Shown here: in pieces, positions 1 to 6,102 of the stretch | How the letters are laid out: every line of letters starts with the position of its first letter | Numbering within the stretch: the stretch's first letter is position 1 | Origin: Myxococcota bacterium | Lineage (GTDB): Bacteria > Myxococcota > Polyangia > GCA-2747355 > JAKLHH01 | DNA: 9,161 nt | Reading direction: 5' to 3' | Assembly (NCBI GenBank): GCA_022710245.1 | Contig: JAKLHH010000224.1 | Span: 1 to 9,161 of the forward strand | The notes under the pieces: generated by a model | What the model was told of the DNA's origin: nothing | Seen by the model: only the letters and a program-made list of their open reading frames with translations | The model's database searches: none | Position numbers and translations under genes: made by a program

Positions 1-173
1 GCACGCCCGCCACGCAGTACCGCTTCAGCGGCGAGAAGATCGACTGGTGGGCGATCCTGATCCCGCAGGACGGGTTCGCCTTCGCGCTGATGCTCCAGTG
101 CGACAAGCCCCGCTGCGAGGCGGCCGCTCCCTTCCTCGAGCAGAGCCGCGACACCCTCTCGATCGCGCGCTGA
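1..173 (+). CDS. C-terminal fragment of an unidentified protein
   Basis: The 5' end lies outside the window. Complete codons run from base 3 to a TGA at 171-173, giving 56 visible residues that end in LEQSRDTLSIAR. The codons show the strong G/C third-position bias of the neighbouring genes, which supports a real reading frame. The fragment has a GEKIDWWAILIP strand-like stretch, an aromatic/hydrophobic run (GFAFALMLQC) and two cysteines (CDKPRC). Alternating hydrophobic strands followed by a terminal helix resemble the end of PsbP/DUF1795-like secreted domains, but this is only an impression and I do not assign a family. It converges on the MerR-type gene. Its stop codon lies in the first unit of a 17-bp tandem repeat. 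Confidence 0.6.
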   Translation, partial: TPATQYRFSGEKIDWWAILIPQDGFAFALMLQCDKPRCEAAAPFLEQSRDTLSIAR

Positions 174-239
174 CGCCTGAGCTGCGCTGACGCCTGAGCT
201 GCGCGGACGCCTGAGCTGCGCGGACGCCTGAGCTGCGCG
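172..239. repeat. 17-bp tandem repeat, four copies
   Basis: Four head-to-tail copies of GACGCCTGAGCTGCGCG start at 172, 189, 206 and 223. The first copy ends in T and the other three are identical. They fill nearly all of the 75-bp gap between two convergent stop codons, and the first copy includes the last two bases of the upstream TGA. The near-identity suggests recent slippage expansion. A related 22-base stretch occurs at 9104-9125. Confidence 0.9.
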
Positions 240-248
240 AGCTGCCTC

Positions 249-1052
249 TCAGCGACGCCCGCCGGAGACCGCTGTCACCCGCGTCGGCACGCGACCGACG
301 GGAGGTTTGCCCACCGGCGCAGGCCTGGCCGCGGGCGGCGCGGGCGCGCGGGCAGCGTTCGGCTGCGCCGGAGCGCGCGCCGGGGCCTGGGACTGGGGCG
401 TCGCGGTCCGCGGCGGGGCTGCGGGCGGGGTCGCGGCACGCGGAGGTGCCGGAGCCGGAGCCGCGGGGCGGGCCGGCGGTACGGCGACGCCCTGCGTGGG
501 CGGCCGCGCGGCAGCGCCGTTCCCACCAGCCTTGTCGCCAGCGCCGTCGCTGCTGCTGGCCGGCGGCCGGATGGTGCCGTGGAACTCCGCCACCAGGCGG
601 GGCACCGGCCCTGGCCCGCACTGATCGCACTGGCTGCTCGCCAGCGTGCAGGTGTGGCACTTCTCGAGGTAGGTGAGGCTCTCGGCGAGCTCCCCGCTCA
701 GGCCGGTGAGCTTCCGCAGGGTCTCCTCGATCTCCTGCAGGCGCTCGGCGAACATCTTGCGGATCTGTCGCATCGCCGCCGGGGCCGTCTTCAGCTCGAC
801 CCAGCTCTGCAGGAAGGACTGGATCTGCGTCAGCGAGAAGCCCATCGCCTGCAGCTTGCCGATCCACTGCACGCGGTCGACGGCGGAGACATCGTAGAGG
901 CGGAAGCGCCCCTTGGACCGGGAGGTGGGCTGCAGCAACCCGAGGTCCTCGTAGAGGTGCAGGGCGCGCACCGACTTCTTGCAGCGTCGAGCCAGCTCCC
1001 CGATGCGGAGGAGCCCCTCCCGCGTGCCGGTCGCCACTTCGGAGCTGTTCAT
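249..1052 (-). CDS. MerR-family transcriptional regulator with four-Cys cluster and Ala/Pro-rich tail
   Basis: 267 residues. Residues 14-82 form a MerR winged-helix DNA-binding domain: LLRIGELARRCKKSVRALHLYEDLGLL, then the wing region with KGRFRLY, then the usual VDRVQWIGKLQAMGFSLTQI. A helix (about 86-130) follows, as in the dimerisation helix of MerR proteins. Next come C132, C135, C142 and C145, spaced CX2CX6CX2C, which suggests a bound metal ion or Fe-S cluster. The spacing is not that of SoxR, CueR or ZntR. From about residue 165 to the end the protein is almost only Ala, Pro, Arg and Gly, so probably disordered; typical MerR proteins end near 130-160. A GAGGG ribosome-binding site lies 8 bases before the ATG. 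MerR proteins bend DNA at promoters with long spacers. Targets are unknown; a dyad upstream of the gene could be its own operator. The family is certain; the ligand is not. Confidence 0.9.
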   Translation of the reverse strand: MNSSEVATGTREGLLRIGELARRCKKSVRALHLYEDLGLLQPTSRSKGRFRLYDVSAVDRVQWIGKLQAMGFSLTQIQSFLQSWVELKTAPAAMRQIRKMFAERLQEIEETLRKLTGLSGELAESLTYLEKCHTCTLASSQCDQCGPGPVPRLVAEFHGTIRPPASSSDGAGDKAGGNGAAARPPTQGVAVPPARPAAPAPAPPRAATPPAAPPRTATPQSQAPARAPAQPNAARAPAPPAARPAPVGKPPVGRVPTRVTAVSGGRR

Positions 1053-1078
1053 GTGTCGTACCCTCGCGCAAACGTCTG

Positions 1079-1100
1079 TAGCGGAAAGTCTGGCCCGCTA
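1079..1100 (-). promoter_or_regulatory. Candidate operator dyad upstream of the MerR-type gene
   Basis: TAGCGG and CCGCTA form perfect 6-bp inverted arms separated by 10 bases, 26 bases upstream of the MerR-type start codon. A 22-bp dyad just upstream of the gene fits the size of MerR-family operators, which usually lie between the -35 and -10 boxes. I could not fit a convincing -35/-10 pair around it: TTGACT at 1109-1114 has no good -10 partner. Autoregulation is therefore inference. Confidence 0.3.
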
Positions 1101-1133
1101 GCAGCGCGAGTCAAACGTGAGCGGAAGATTCCG

Positions 1134-1345
1134 GGAAATTTCTCCGTAGGGGGAGGGTGTGGGCGAAGGCGCGCAGCGCCGAGGGAGGAGAAATTCCCCC
1201 GGAGGGGATCGTCGAAGGTTCGCAATTCTGGGGGTGTGGGCGAAGGCGCGCAGCGCCGGGGGAGGAGAAATTCCCCCGGAGGGGATCATCGAAGGTTCGC
1301 AATTCTGGGGGTGTGGGCGAAGGCGCGCGGCGCCGGGGGAGGAGG
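1134..1345. repeat. 77-bp tandem repeat array (about 2.5 copies) with nested hairpins
   Basis: The motif GGGTGTGGGCGAAGGCGCGC starts at 1155, 1232 and 1309 (in the third copy only its last-but-two base region drifts, CGCGCGGCGCC instead of CGCGCAGCGCC), so the period is exactly 77 bp. The third copy breaks off near 1345, where a different hairpin repeat begins. Each unit holds a small hairpin (GGCGC-GCA-GCGCC) and, in the two complete units, a second one (TCCCC-CGGA-GGGGA). At the left edge, GGGAAATTTCTCC (1134-1146) is nearly the reverse complement of GGAGAAATTCCC (1187-1198), so the first unit looks like a palindromic element. No reading frame here looks like a gene. I infer an expanded REP-like or MITE-like element. 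Confidence 0.85.
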
Positions 1346-1392
1346 AATTCGCCCTGCTCGCCTCCTGCGGAGGCTCCGCGATGAAGGGCGAA
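1346..1392. repeat. Dispersed hairpin repeat, copy 1
   Basis: The first 40 bases (1346-1385) are identical to 9042-9081, 7.7 kb away. Outer arms TTCGCCCT (1348-1355) and AGGGCGAA (1385-1392) pair perfectly. They enclose an inner hairpin GCCTCC-TGC-GGAGGC (1360-1374). The element abuts the 77-bp array and lies 42-88 bases past the stop of the MDR oxidoreductase gene, in the same gene-free stretch. The conserved core with foldable arms is typical of REP-type intergenic repeats. The rest of the stretch up to 1433 holds only a short hairpin. Confidence 0.85.
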
Positions 1393-1412
1393 GTTCTCTT
1401 TGGGGGCCATAT

Positions 1413-1431
1413 GCCGACGCATCGCGTCAGC
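1413..1431 (-). terminator. Weak hairpin after the MDR oxidoreductase gene
   Basis: GACGC-ATC-GCGTC (1416-1428) is extended by an outer GC/GC pair across one mismatch. It begins 3 bases after the stop of the oxidoreductase gene on the - strand. There is no T-run after it, so intrinsic termination is uncertain. It may only protect the mRNA 3' end. Confidence 0.3.
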
Positions 1432-1433
1432 GC

Positions 1434-2462
1434 TCAGGGGACGAGCACGACCTTGCCGAAGTGCGCCCGCTCCTCGAGGAGGCGGTGAGCGTCGGCCGCC
1501 GAGGCGAGCGGCAGCACGCGGTCGAGCACGGGCTTCAGGCGTCCGGCGCGGACGTGGTCGAGGATGGTGAAGAGGACGGCCTTGCTGCCCATCGTCGAGC
1601 CGAGGATGGAGAGCTGGCGGAAGAAGACGTGCCGCAGATCGGTCACGGCATCGAAGCCGGTGGTCGCGCCGCAGGTGACGATCCGGCCTCCCCGCGCGCA
1701 GGCGAGGACGCTCTGCTCCCAGGTCGCCTTGCCGACGTGCTCGAAGACCACGTCGACGCCGCGCCGCCCGGTGATCCGCCGGACCTCGGCGAGGAGATCC
1801 TGCTCGGCGTGGTTGATCAGGTGGTCGGCGCCGAGGAGGCGCGCGCCCTCGAGCTTCGCCGCGCTCCCGGCGGTGGCGATCACCGTGGCGCCGAAGAGCT
1901 TGGCGATCTGCACGGCCGCCGAGCCGACGCCGCTCCCCGCCGCGAGGACCAGCACCACCTCCGCCGGCTGCACGCGGGCGCGGTCGACCAGCATCTGCCA
2001 CGCGGTCTGGAAGGCGAGCGGGAGCGCCGCCGCCTCCGGGAAGGGCAGCGCCTCCGGGCAAGCGAGGACGTTGGCCGCCGGGACCGTGATCAGCTCGGCG
2101 TAGCCGCCGGCGCGGTTCTCGCCGAGGATGGCGTAGCTGCGGCAGAGGTTGTCGTGACCGCCGAGGCACTCGCGACAGACCCCGCAGCTCACGCCCGGGG
2201 CCAGGAGGACCCGCGCGCCGGGCTTCCAGCCGGAGGCGCCCTCGCCGACGCTCTCCACCTCGCCGGCCACGTCGGAGCCGAGGATGTGCGGGTAGCTGAG
2301 GCGCAGGCTGGGCAGCCCGCGCCGCACCCAGAGGTCGAGGTGATTGAGGGCGCAGGCGTGGACGCGCACGCGCACCTGCCCGGGCCCGACCGCGGGCTCC
2401 GGGACGTCCTCGAGCCGGAGGACCTCCGGTCCGCCGTGCTCGCGCAGGGTGACTGCTCTCAT
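1434..2462 (-). CDS. Medium-chain (MDR) NAD(P)H-dependent oxidoreductase, zinc-lobe type
   Basis: 342 residues, the usual length for medium-chain dehydrogenase/reductases. The N-terminal GroES-like domain (about 1-150) includes LGSDVAGEVESVG and a structural-zinc lobe with C93, C96, C99 and C107 in the classic CX2CX2CX7C spacing. The Rossmann domain follows with AAGSGVGSAAVQIAKLFGA (174-192), a nucleotide-binding loop of the quinone-oxidoreductase type. The catalytic-zinc ligands of true alcohol dehydrogenases seem absent: the usual GHE motif reads G62-S63-D64, and LNHLD stands where the catalytic Cys is expected. I infer a zinc-independent reductase of quinones or enoyl compounds rather than an alcohol dehydrogenase; the substrate is unknown. 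An AGGAGG site lies 5 bases before the ATG. It is 88 bp downstream of rny on the same strand. Confidence 0.9.
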   Translation of the reverse strand: MRAVTLREHGGPEVLRLEDVPEPAVGPGQVRVRVHACALNHLDLWVRRGLPSLRLSYPHILGSDVAGEVESVGEGASGWKPGARVLLAPGVSCGVCRECLGGHDNLCRSYAILGENRAGGYAELITVPAANVLACPEALPFPEAAALPLAFQTAWQMLVDRARVQPAEVVLVLAAGSGVGSAAVQIAKLFGATVIATAGSAAKLEGARLLGADHLINHAEQDLLAEVRRITGRRGVDVVFEHVGKATWEQSVLACARGGRIVTCGATTGFDAVTDLRHVFFRQLSILGSTMGSKAVLFTILDHVRAGRLKPVLDRVLPLASAADAHRLLEERAHFGKVVLVP

Positions 2463-2474
2463 GGGTCCCTCCTC

Positions 2475-2510
2475 GGGTGCTGGCGCAGGGTGCTGCGTGC
2501 AGGGGTGCTG
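2475..2510 (-). repeat. Three direct copies of GGGTGCTG ahead of the MDR gene
   Basis: GGGTGCTG occurs at 2475-2482, 2488-2495 and 2503-2510 (CAGCACCC on the transcribed strand), just upstream of the ribosome-binding site of the oxidoreductase gene. The spacings are 13 and 15 bp. It could be a leader or protein-binding repeat, or chance in GC-rich DNA. Confidence 0.5.
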
Positions 2511-2516
2511 GTGCAG

Positions 2517-2548
2517 GATCGCGACCGGCGCCCCCGCGCCGGGCGATC
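2517..2548 (-). terminator. rny: Stem-loop just after rny
   Basis: CCGGCGC-CCCC-GCGCCGG forms a 7-bp GC stem with a 4-base loop. GATCGC/GCGATC extends it by six pairs beyond a 2-base bulge. It starts 2 bases after the rny stop codon in the direction of transcription. No T-run follows, so it may be a weak terminator or a 3'-end barrier to exonucleases. The downstream oxidoreductase gene has its own good ribosome-binding site. Confidence 0.5.
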
Positions 2549-2550
2549 GA

Positions 2551-4092
2551 TCAGCTGGCGATCTCCACGGCCTTGAACTCGCGGATCACCGTGACGCGGA
2601 TCTGGCCGGGGAAGGTCAGCGTCTCGGAGATCGACGTGGCGATCTCCTCGGAGAGCTGGGCCGCCCGCGCGTCGTTCACCTGCTGCTCGTCGACGTGGAT
2701 GCGCAGCTCGCGCCCCGCCTGCACCGCGTGCACGGTGCTGACGCCGTGGAAGCGGGCGGCGATGTTCTCCAGATCGGCGATGCGATCGAGGTAGGTCTCC
2801 ACCGTCTCGCGGCGCGCGCCCGGCCGGGCGCCGCTCATCGCGTCCGCCGCGGCCACCAGGTGCGCGTAGGGCGAGCGCGGCGGCTCGTCGCCGTGGTGCG
2901 AGGCGACGGCGTTCGCGACCAGCTCCTCCTCGCCGTACTTGCGCGCGTACTCCCCGCCGATCACCGCGTGCGAGCCCTCGACCTCGTGGGTGAGCGCCTT
3001 GCCGATGTCGTGGAGCAGCGTGGCGCGACGGGCGACGCGCACGTCGAGGCCGAGCTCCGCCGCCATCAGCCCGCCGAGGAAGGAGGCCTCGATCGAGTGC
3101 CGCCACTGGTTCTGCGTGTAGCTGGTGCGGAAGTTGAGGCGGCCTACGAGCCGGACGATCTCCGGGTGCGCGACGGGCAGCTGGAGGAGGCGGAAGGCCT
3201 CCTTGCCGGTCTCCATGATCTCGCGGTCCATCTCCTCGGCGGTGCCGCGCACGAGCTTGGGCAGATCGCGCTGCTTGTCGTCGGCGAGGAAGCGGGTGAC
3301 CACGCGACGCGCGAGCTCGCGGGCGGCGCCGTCGCCCCCCTCGAAGCGCACCGACTCGTTGGTCTCGGCGAGCGAGAAGTGGACGTTGAGGAGCCCCTCG
3401 AGCGTGGGGAGCGTGTCGGCCTGGGCGGTGAGGCGCGCGGCGGCCTCGGCGCTGAGCGCCAGCGTCGAGGTGAGCCGCTCGATCAGGAAGTGACCGCTGT
3501 AACGCCCCATGGCGATCCCCATGGTGCGCTTCGCCTGCCGGTAGAACTCCTCGGTCGAGGTGCTCTCGAGGTTGCGCAGGCGGTCGCCGCACTGGGCCCT
3601 GGTCTCCTCGACCAGCCCGTCGATCAGGCGCTCCTTCAGCTGCGCGGCGGTCTCGCCGGCCCGCGCCTCGACGCTGGCCTGGTAGGCGTCCCGCTTCTCC
3701 TTGGCCTGCTGCTTGGCGACGCGCGCCTGCTCGTGCGCCTGCTCGAGCACGGCCTCTCGCTCACCGAGCCCGGCGCCGCGAACCTCGGCCTCCTTCTCGC
3801 GGGCCTCGTTGCGCGCCTCCAGCTTGCGCAGCCGCTCCTCGAGGAGCGCGTTCTGCTGGGCGGCCTGCTGCTCCAGCAGCTCGGAGGCGCGCCGCTGCTG
3901 GGCGGCCTCCTCGCGAGCGGTGGCCTCCATCTCGCGCAGGGTCAGCGCGGCGGCCTGCTGCGCCTGCTCGCGCTGGCGGGCGGCCTGGTGTCGCGCCGCG
4001 TCCACGATGCGCTGCGAGCCGCGCCGGGAGAGGAGCCACCCGCCTGCCAGCCCGAGCCCGGCAGCGACGGCGATGATCAAATAGCCAAGCAT
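2551..4092 (-). CDS. rny: Ribonuclease Y (membrane-anchored endoribonuclease) with degenerate KH region
   Basis: 513 residues, close to the usual 510-520 of RNase Y, which starts mRNA decay by internal cleavage. Residues 3-21 are an N-terminal membrane anchor (LGYLIIAVAAGLGLAGGWL). Residues about 25-170 are a Glu/Gln/Ala/Arg-rich coiled coil. The C-terminal HD domain is strongly conserved: FRTSYTQNQWRHSIE (321-335), LLHDIGKALTHEVEGSH (359-375, metal ligands H361-D362), ASHHGDEPP (397-405), ADAMSGARPGARRET (416-430), and the family-typical end PGQIRVTVIREFKAVE. The region normally holding the KH domain (about 205-275) has lost the GRIIGREGRNIR loop: the aligned stretch reads ARLTAQADTLPTLE, with no GXXG. 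RNA binding there is probably altered. AGGGG lies 5 bases before the ATG. It lies 81 bp behind the FAD dehydrogenase gene on the same strand. Confidence 0.95.
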   Translation of the reverse strand: MLGYLIIAVAAGLGLAGGWLLSRRGSQRIVDAARHQAARQREQAQQAAALTLREMEATAREEAAQQRRASELLEQQAAQQNALLEERLRKLEARNEAREKEAEVRGAGLGEREAVLEQAHEQARVAKQQAKEKRDAYQASVEARAGETAAQLKERLIDGLVEETRAQCGDRLRNLESTSTEEFYRQAKRTMGIAMGRYSGHFLIERLTSTLALSAEAAARLTAQADTLPTLEGLLNVHFSLAETNESVRFEGGDGAARELARRVVTRFLADDKQRDLPKLVRGTAEEMDREIMETGKEAFRLLQLPVAHPEIVRLVGRLNFRTSYTQNQWRHSIEASFLGGLMAAELGLDVRVARRATLLHDIGKALTHEVEGSHAVIGGEYARKYGEEELVANAVASHHGDEPPRSPYAHLVAAADAMSGARPGARRETVETYLDRIADLENIAARFHGVSTVHAVQAGRELRIHVDEQQVNDARAAQLSEEIATSISETLTFPGQIRVTVIREFKAVEIAS

Positions 4093-4173
4093 GTCGTCCC
4101 CTGCATGGTTCGGGACCTGCGCCCCGTTGTCAAGCTCCGCCTTGGCCGCCTTGGCCGCCGTGGGCCCTGCGCG

Positions 4174-5541
4174 TCACGGCAGGAGCTTGCCCGGGTTGAG
4201 GAGGCCGAGCGGGTCGAACGCGCGCTTGACCCTGCGCTGCAGCTCGAGCAGCCCCTCGGACTGCTCCATGGTCATGAAGCGGCGCTTGCTCACGCCGATG
4301 CCGTGCTCGCCGCTCAGCGTCCCGCCCAGCTCGAGGGCGGCGCCGAAGATGCCGCGGACGACGGGCTCCAGGCGGGGCGCCACGGCGGGATCGTCGAAGA
4401 GGACGTTGACGTGGAGGTTGCCGTCGCCGGCGTGGCCGAAGCTGGCGATGGTGACGTCGTGCTCGCGGGCGAGCGCCTCCAGCCGCGCGATCATCTCCGG
4501 GATGCGGGCGCGCGGCACCACGATGTCCTCGGAGACCTTGAAGCGGTGCAGCTCGCCGAGGGTGGGGCTCGCGTTGCGGCGCATGTCCCACAGCTGCCGT
4601 CGGCGCGCCTCGTCGGTGGCGACCAGGATCTGGAAGGCGCCCTCGCGCTCGCAGGCGTCGGCGGCGGTGAGCATCTCGCCCTCGACGCGCGCCTCGTCGC
4701 CGTCCACCTCGACCAGGAGCAGGGCGCCTGCCTCCCGCGGCAGCGGCCAGCGCCCCTTGCGCCGCAGGTGCTCGAGGACCTGCGCGTCGAGGAGCTCGAG
4801 GGTGCGCGGCCGCAGCCGGCGCTGCACCATGGCGGTGACCGCGCGGGCGGCGGCGGCGGTGTCCGGAAACTGCGCGAGGAAGGTCGCGACCGCCTCGGGC
4901 CGCGGCAGCAGCTTCAGCGTGATCTCGGTGACGACGGCCAGCGTCCCCTCGCTGCCCACCGTGAGGCCGACCAGGTCGAGGCCGGTGACCCCCTTGACCG
5001 TGCGGCGCCCGGCGCGGAGCACCTCGCCGCCCATCAGCGCCAGCTCCAGGCCGAGGACGTACTCGCGGGTGACGCCGTACTTGAAGGCGCGCGGGCCGCC
5101 GGCGTTCTCCGCCACGTTGCCGCCGAGCGAGCAGGTCTCCAGGCTGGCGGGGTCGGGCGGGTAGAAGAGCCCGTGCTCCTCGACGACCTGCTGCAGCTGC
5201 CCGGTGATCACCCCCGGCTGCACCACCGCCAGGAGGTTGGCCTCGTCGAGCTCGCGGATCGCGGTGAGGCGCTCCAGCGACAGGACGATGCCGCCCTCCA
5301 CCGGGAGCGCGCCGCCGGTCATGCCGGTGCCGAGCCCGCGCGGGGTCACCGGGATGCGATCGGCGGCGGCCATGCGCAGGACCTCGCGCGCCTCCTCCAC
5401 GGACTCGACCAGCGCCACCGCGTCGGGGAGAAAGCGGCCGAGCCCGGACTCGTCGCTCGCGTAGCGCTCGAGGACGTCGGGGTCACCGAGCGCGCGGCCC
5501 GGTCCCACGATCTGCGCGAGCCGCAGGTGAACCGATCGCAT
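4174..5541 (-). CDS. FAD-linked 2-hydroxyacid dehydrogenase (GlcD / D-lactate dehydrogenase family)
   Basis: 455 residues, near the 460-500 usual for GlcD-type enzymes. These oxidise glycolate, D-lactate or similar 2-hydroxyacids and pass electrons to a quinone or partner subunit. The N-terminal FAD-binding (PCMH) domain shows TPRGLGTGMTGGA (66-78), TCSLGGNVAENAGGPRAFKYG (136-156) and TVGSEGTLAVVTEITLKLLP (194-213). The C-terminal FAD-oxidase domain shows SFGHAGDGNLHVNV (367-380), GTLSGEHGIG (407-416) and the terminal DPLGLLNPGKLLP. The ATG at 5541 gives the expected N-terminus, although no good Shine-Dalgarno site precedes it. It follows nuoB after 14 bp, so translation may depend on coupling. 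The frame stays open farther upstream, but that part overlaps nuoB and has no family similarity. Substrate is undetermined; no GlcE or GlcF partner is in the window. Confidence 0.93.
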   Translation of the reverse strand: MRSVHLRLAQIVGPGRALGDPDVLERYASDESGLGRFLPDAVALVESVEEAREVLRMAAADRIPVTPRGLGTGMTGGALPVEGGIVLSLERLTAIRELDEANLLAVVQPGVITGQLQQVVEEHGLFYPPDPASLETCSLGGNVAENAGGPRAFKYGVTREYVLGLELALMGGEVLRAGRRTVKGVTGLDLVGLTVGSEGTLAVVTEITLKLLPRPEAVATFLAQFPDTAAAARAVTAMVQRRLRPRTLELLDAQVLEHLRRKGRWPLPREAGALLLVEVDGDEARVEGEMLTAADACEREGAFQILVATDEARRRQLWDMRRNASPTLGELHRFKVSEDIVVPRARIPEMIARLEALAREHDVTIASFGHAGDGNLHVNVLFDDPAVAPRLEPVVRGIFGAALELGGTLSGEHGIGVSKRRFMTMEQSEGLLELQRRVKRAFDPLGLLNPGKLLP

Positions 5542-5555
5542 CGGGCGCGGCGGGG

Positions 5556-6080
5556 CTAGCCGTTCGGCCGCACGGCCTGCCAGCCGTCGGCCAGCCAGCC
5601 GTGCTCCTCGCCCATGCGCTTCTGGATGGAGAGCAGCCCCTCGAGGAGCGCCTCGGGGCGCGGGGGGCAGCCAGGGACGTAGACGTCGACGGGGAGGACC
5701 TGGTCGATCCCCTTCAGCACCGAGTAGCCTGGCTGGAAGAGGCCGCCGCAGTTGGCGCAGCTGCCCATCGAGATGACGTACTTGGGGTCGGCCATCTGGT
5801 CGTAGAGGAGGCGCGCGCGGGTCGCCATCTTGTAGGTGATGGTGCCGGCGATGATCATCAGATCCGACTGGCGCGGCGAGGTGCGGAAGGCGGAGCCGAA
5901 GCGCTCGAAGTCGCCCCGCGGCCCGCCCGTCTGCATCAGCTCGATCGCGCAGCAGGCGGTGGCGAAGAGGAGGTACCAGGTGGAGTTCTTGCGGCCCCAG
6001 TTCAGCAGATCCTCGACCCTCGTGAGGAGGATGTTCGGGGGTGTCCCGGGGGGCGGCAGGTTGTGTGAGGCACCGGCCAT
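5556..6080 (-). CDS. nuoB: NADH-quinone oxidoreductase subunit B (NuoB, complex I)
   Basis: 174 residues, typical for NuoB, the peripheral-arm subunit that holds the terminal [4Fe-4S] cluster N2 near the quinone site at the cytoplasmic face of complex I. The four N2 ligands are visible: adjacent C43-C44 in [11 protein letters not shown]108 in [10 protein letters not shown] and C138 in [14 protein letters not shown]. Other family signatures are [14 protein letters not shown] (73-86) and [13 protein letters not shown] lies 5 bases before the ATG. Unusually it is not flanked by nuoA or nuoC: the next gene downstream (14 bp) is a GlcD-like dehydrogenase and upstream is the divergent nth. It may be the only nuoB of a scattered complex I set, or a second copy; the window cannot tell. 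Confidence 0.97.
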   Translation of the reverse strand: MAGASHNLPPPGTPPNILLTRVEDLLNWGRKNSTWYLLFATACCAIELMQTGGPRGDFERFGSAFRTSPRQSDLMIIAGTITYKMATRARLLYDQMADPKYVISMGSCANCGGLFQPGYSVLKGIDQVLPVDVYVPGCPPRPEALLEGLLSIQKRMGEEHGWLADGWQAVRPNG

Positions 6081-6102
6081 GGCTGCTCCGTAGGCGAGTC
6101 GC

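Noticed and set aside
1134..1392. CRISPR array
   Set aside because: The units are 77 bp and directly adjacent with no unique spacers, and there is no cas gene.
2517..2548. Same stem architecture (6 pairs, 2-base bulge, 7 pairs, 4-base loop) as the stem-loop at 7551-7582
   Set aside because: The sequences are unrelated, and relative to transcription the bulge is on opposite arms, so the match is probably coincidence.
579..2576. Long + strand open frame covering the MerR-type gene start, the repeats and the MDR gene
   Set aside because: It runs through the 77-bp array and opposite two confident genes, and no protein family is recognisable.
4105..4133. TTGACA with a weak AACCAT 17 bases on, ahead of rny
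   Set aside because: The predicted transcript start near 4098 would cut into the AGGGG ribosome-binding site, so it cannot serve rny with the chosen start.
4135..4159. Repeated TTGGCCGCC (4142-4150, 4151-4159) in the gap between rny and the FAD gene
   Set aside because: Only two short copies, with no associated structure or conserved position; likely chance or minor slippage.
2344..5559. Very long open frame on the + strand opposite rny and the FAD dehydrogenase gene
   Set aside because: It is the antisense of two genes with clear conserved motifs. Its translation is low-complexity (Arg/Ala/Leu/Gly/Glu-rich) with no domain, as expected where high GC removes stop codons.
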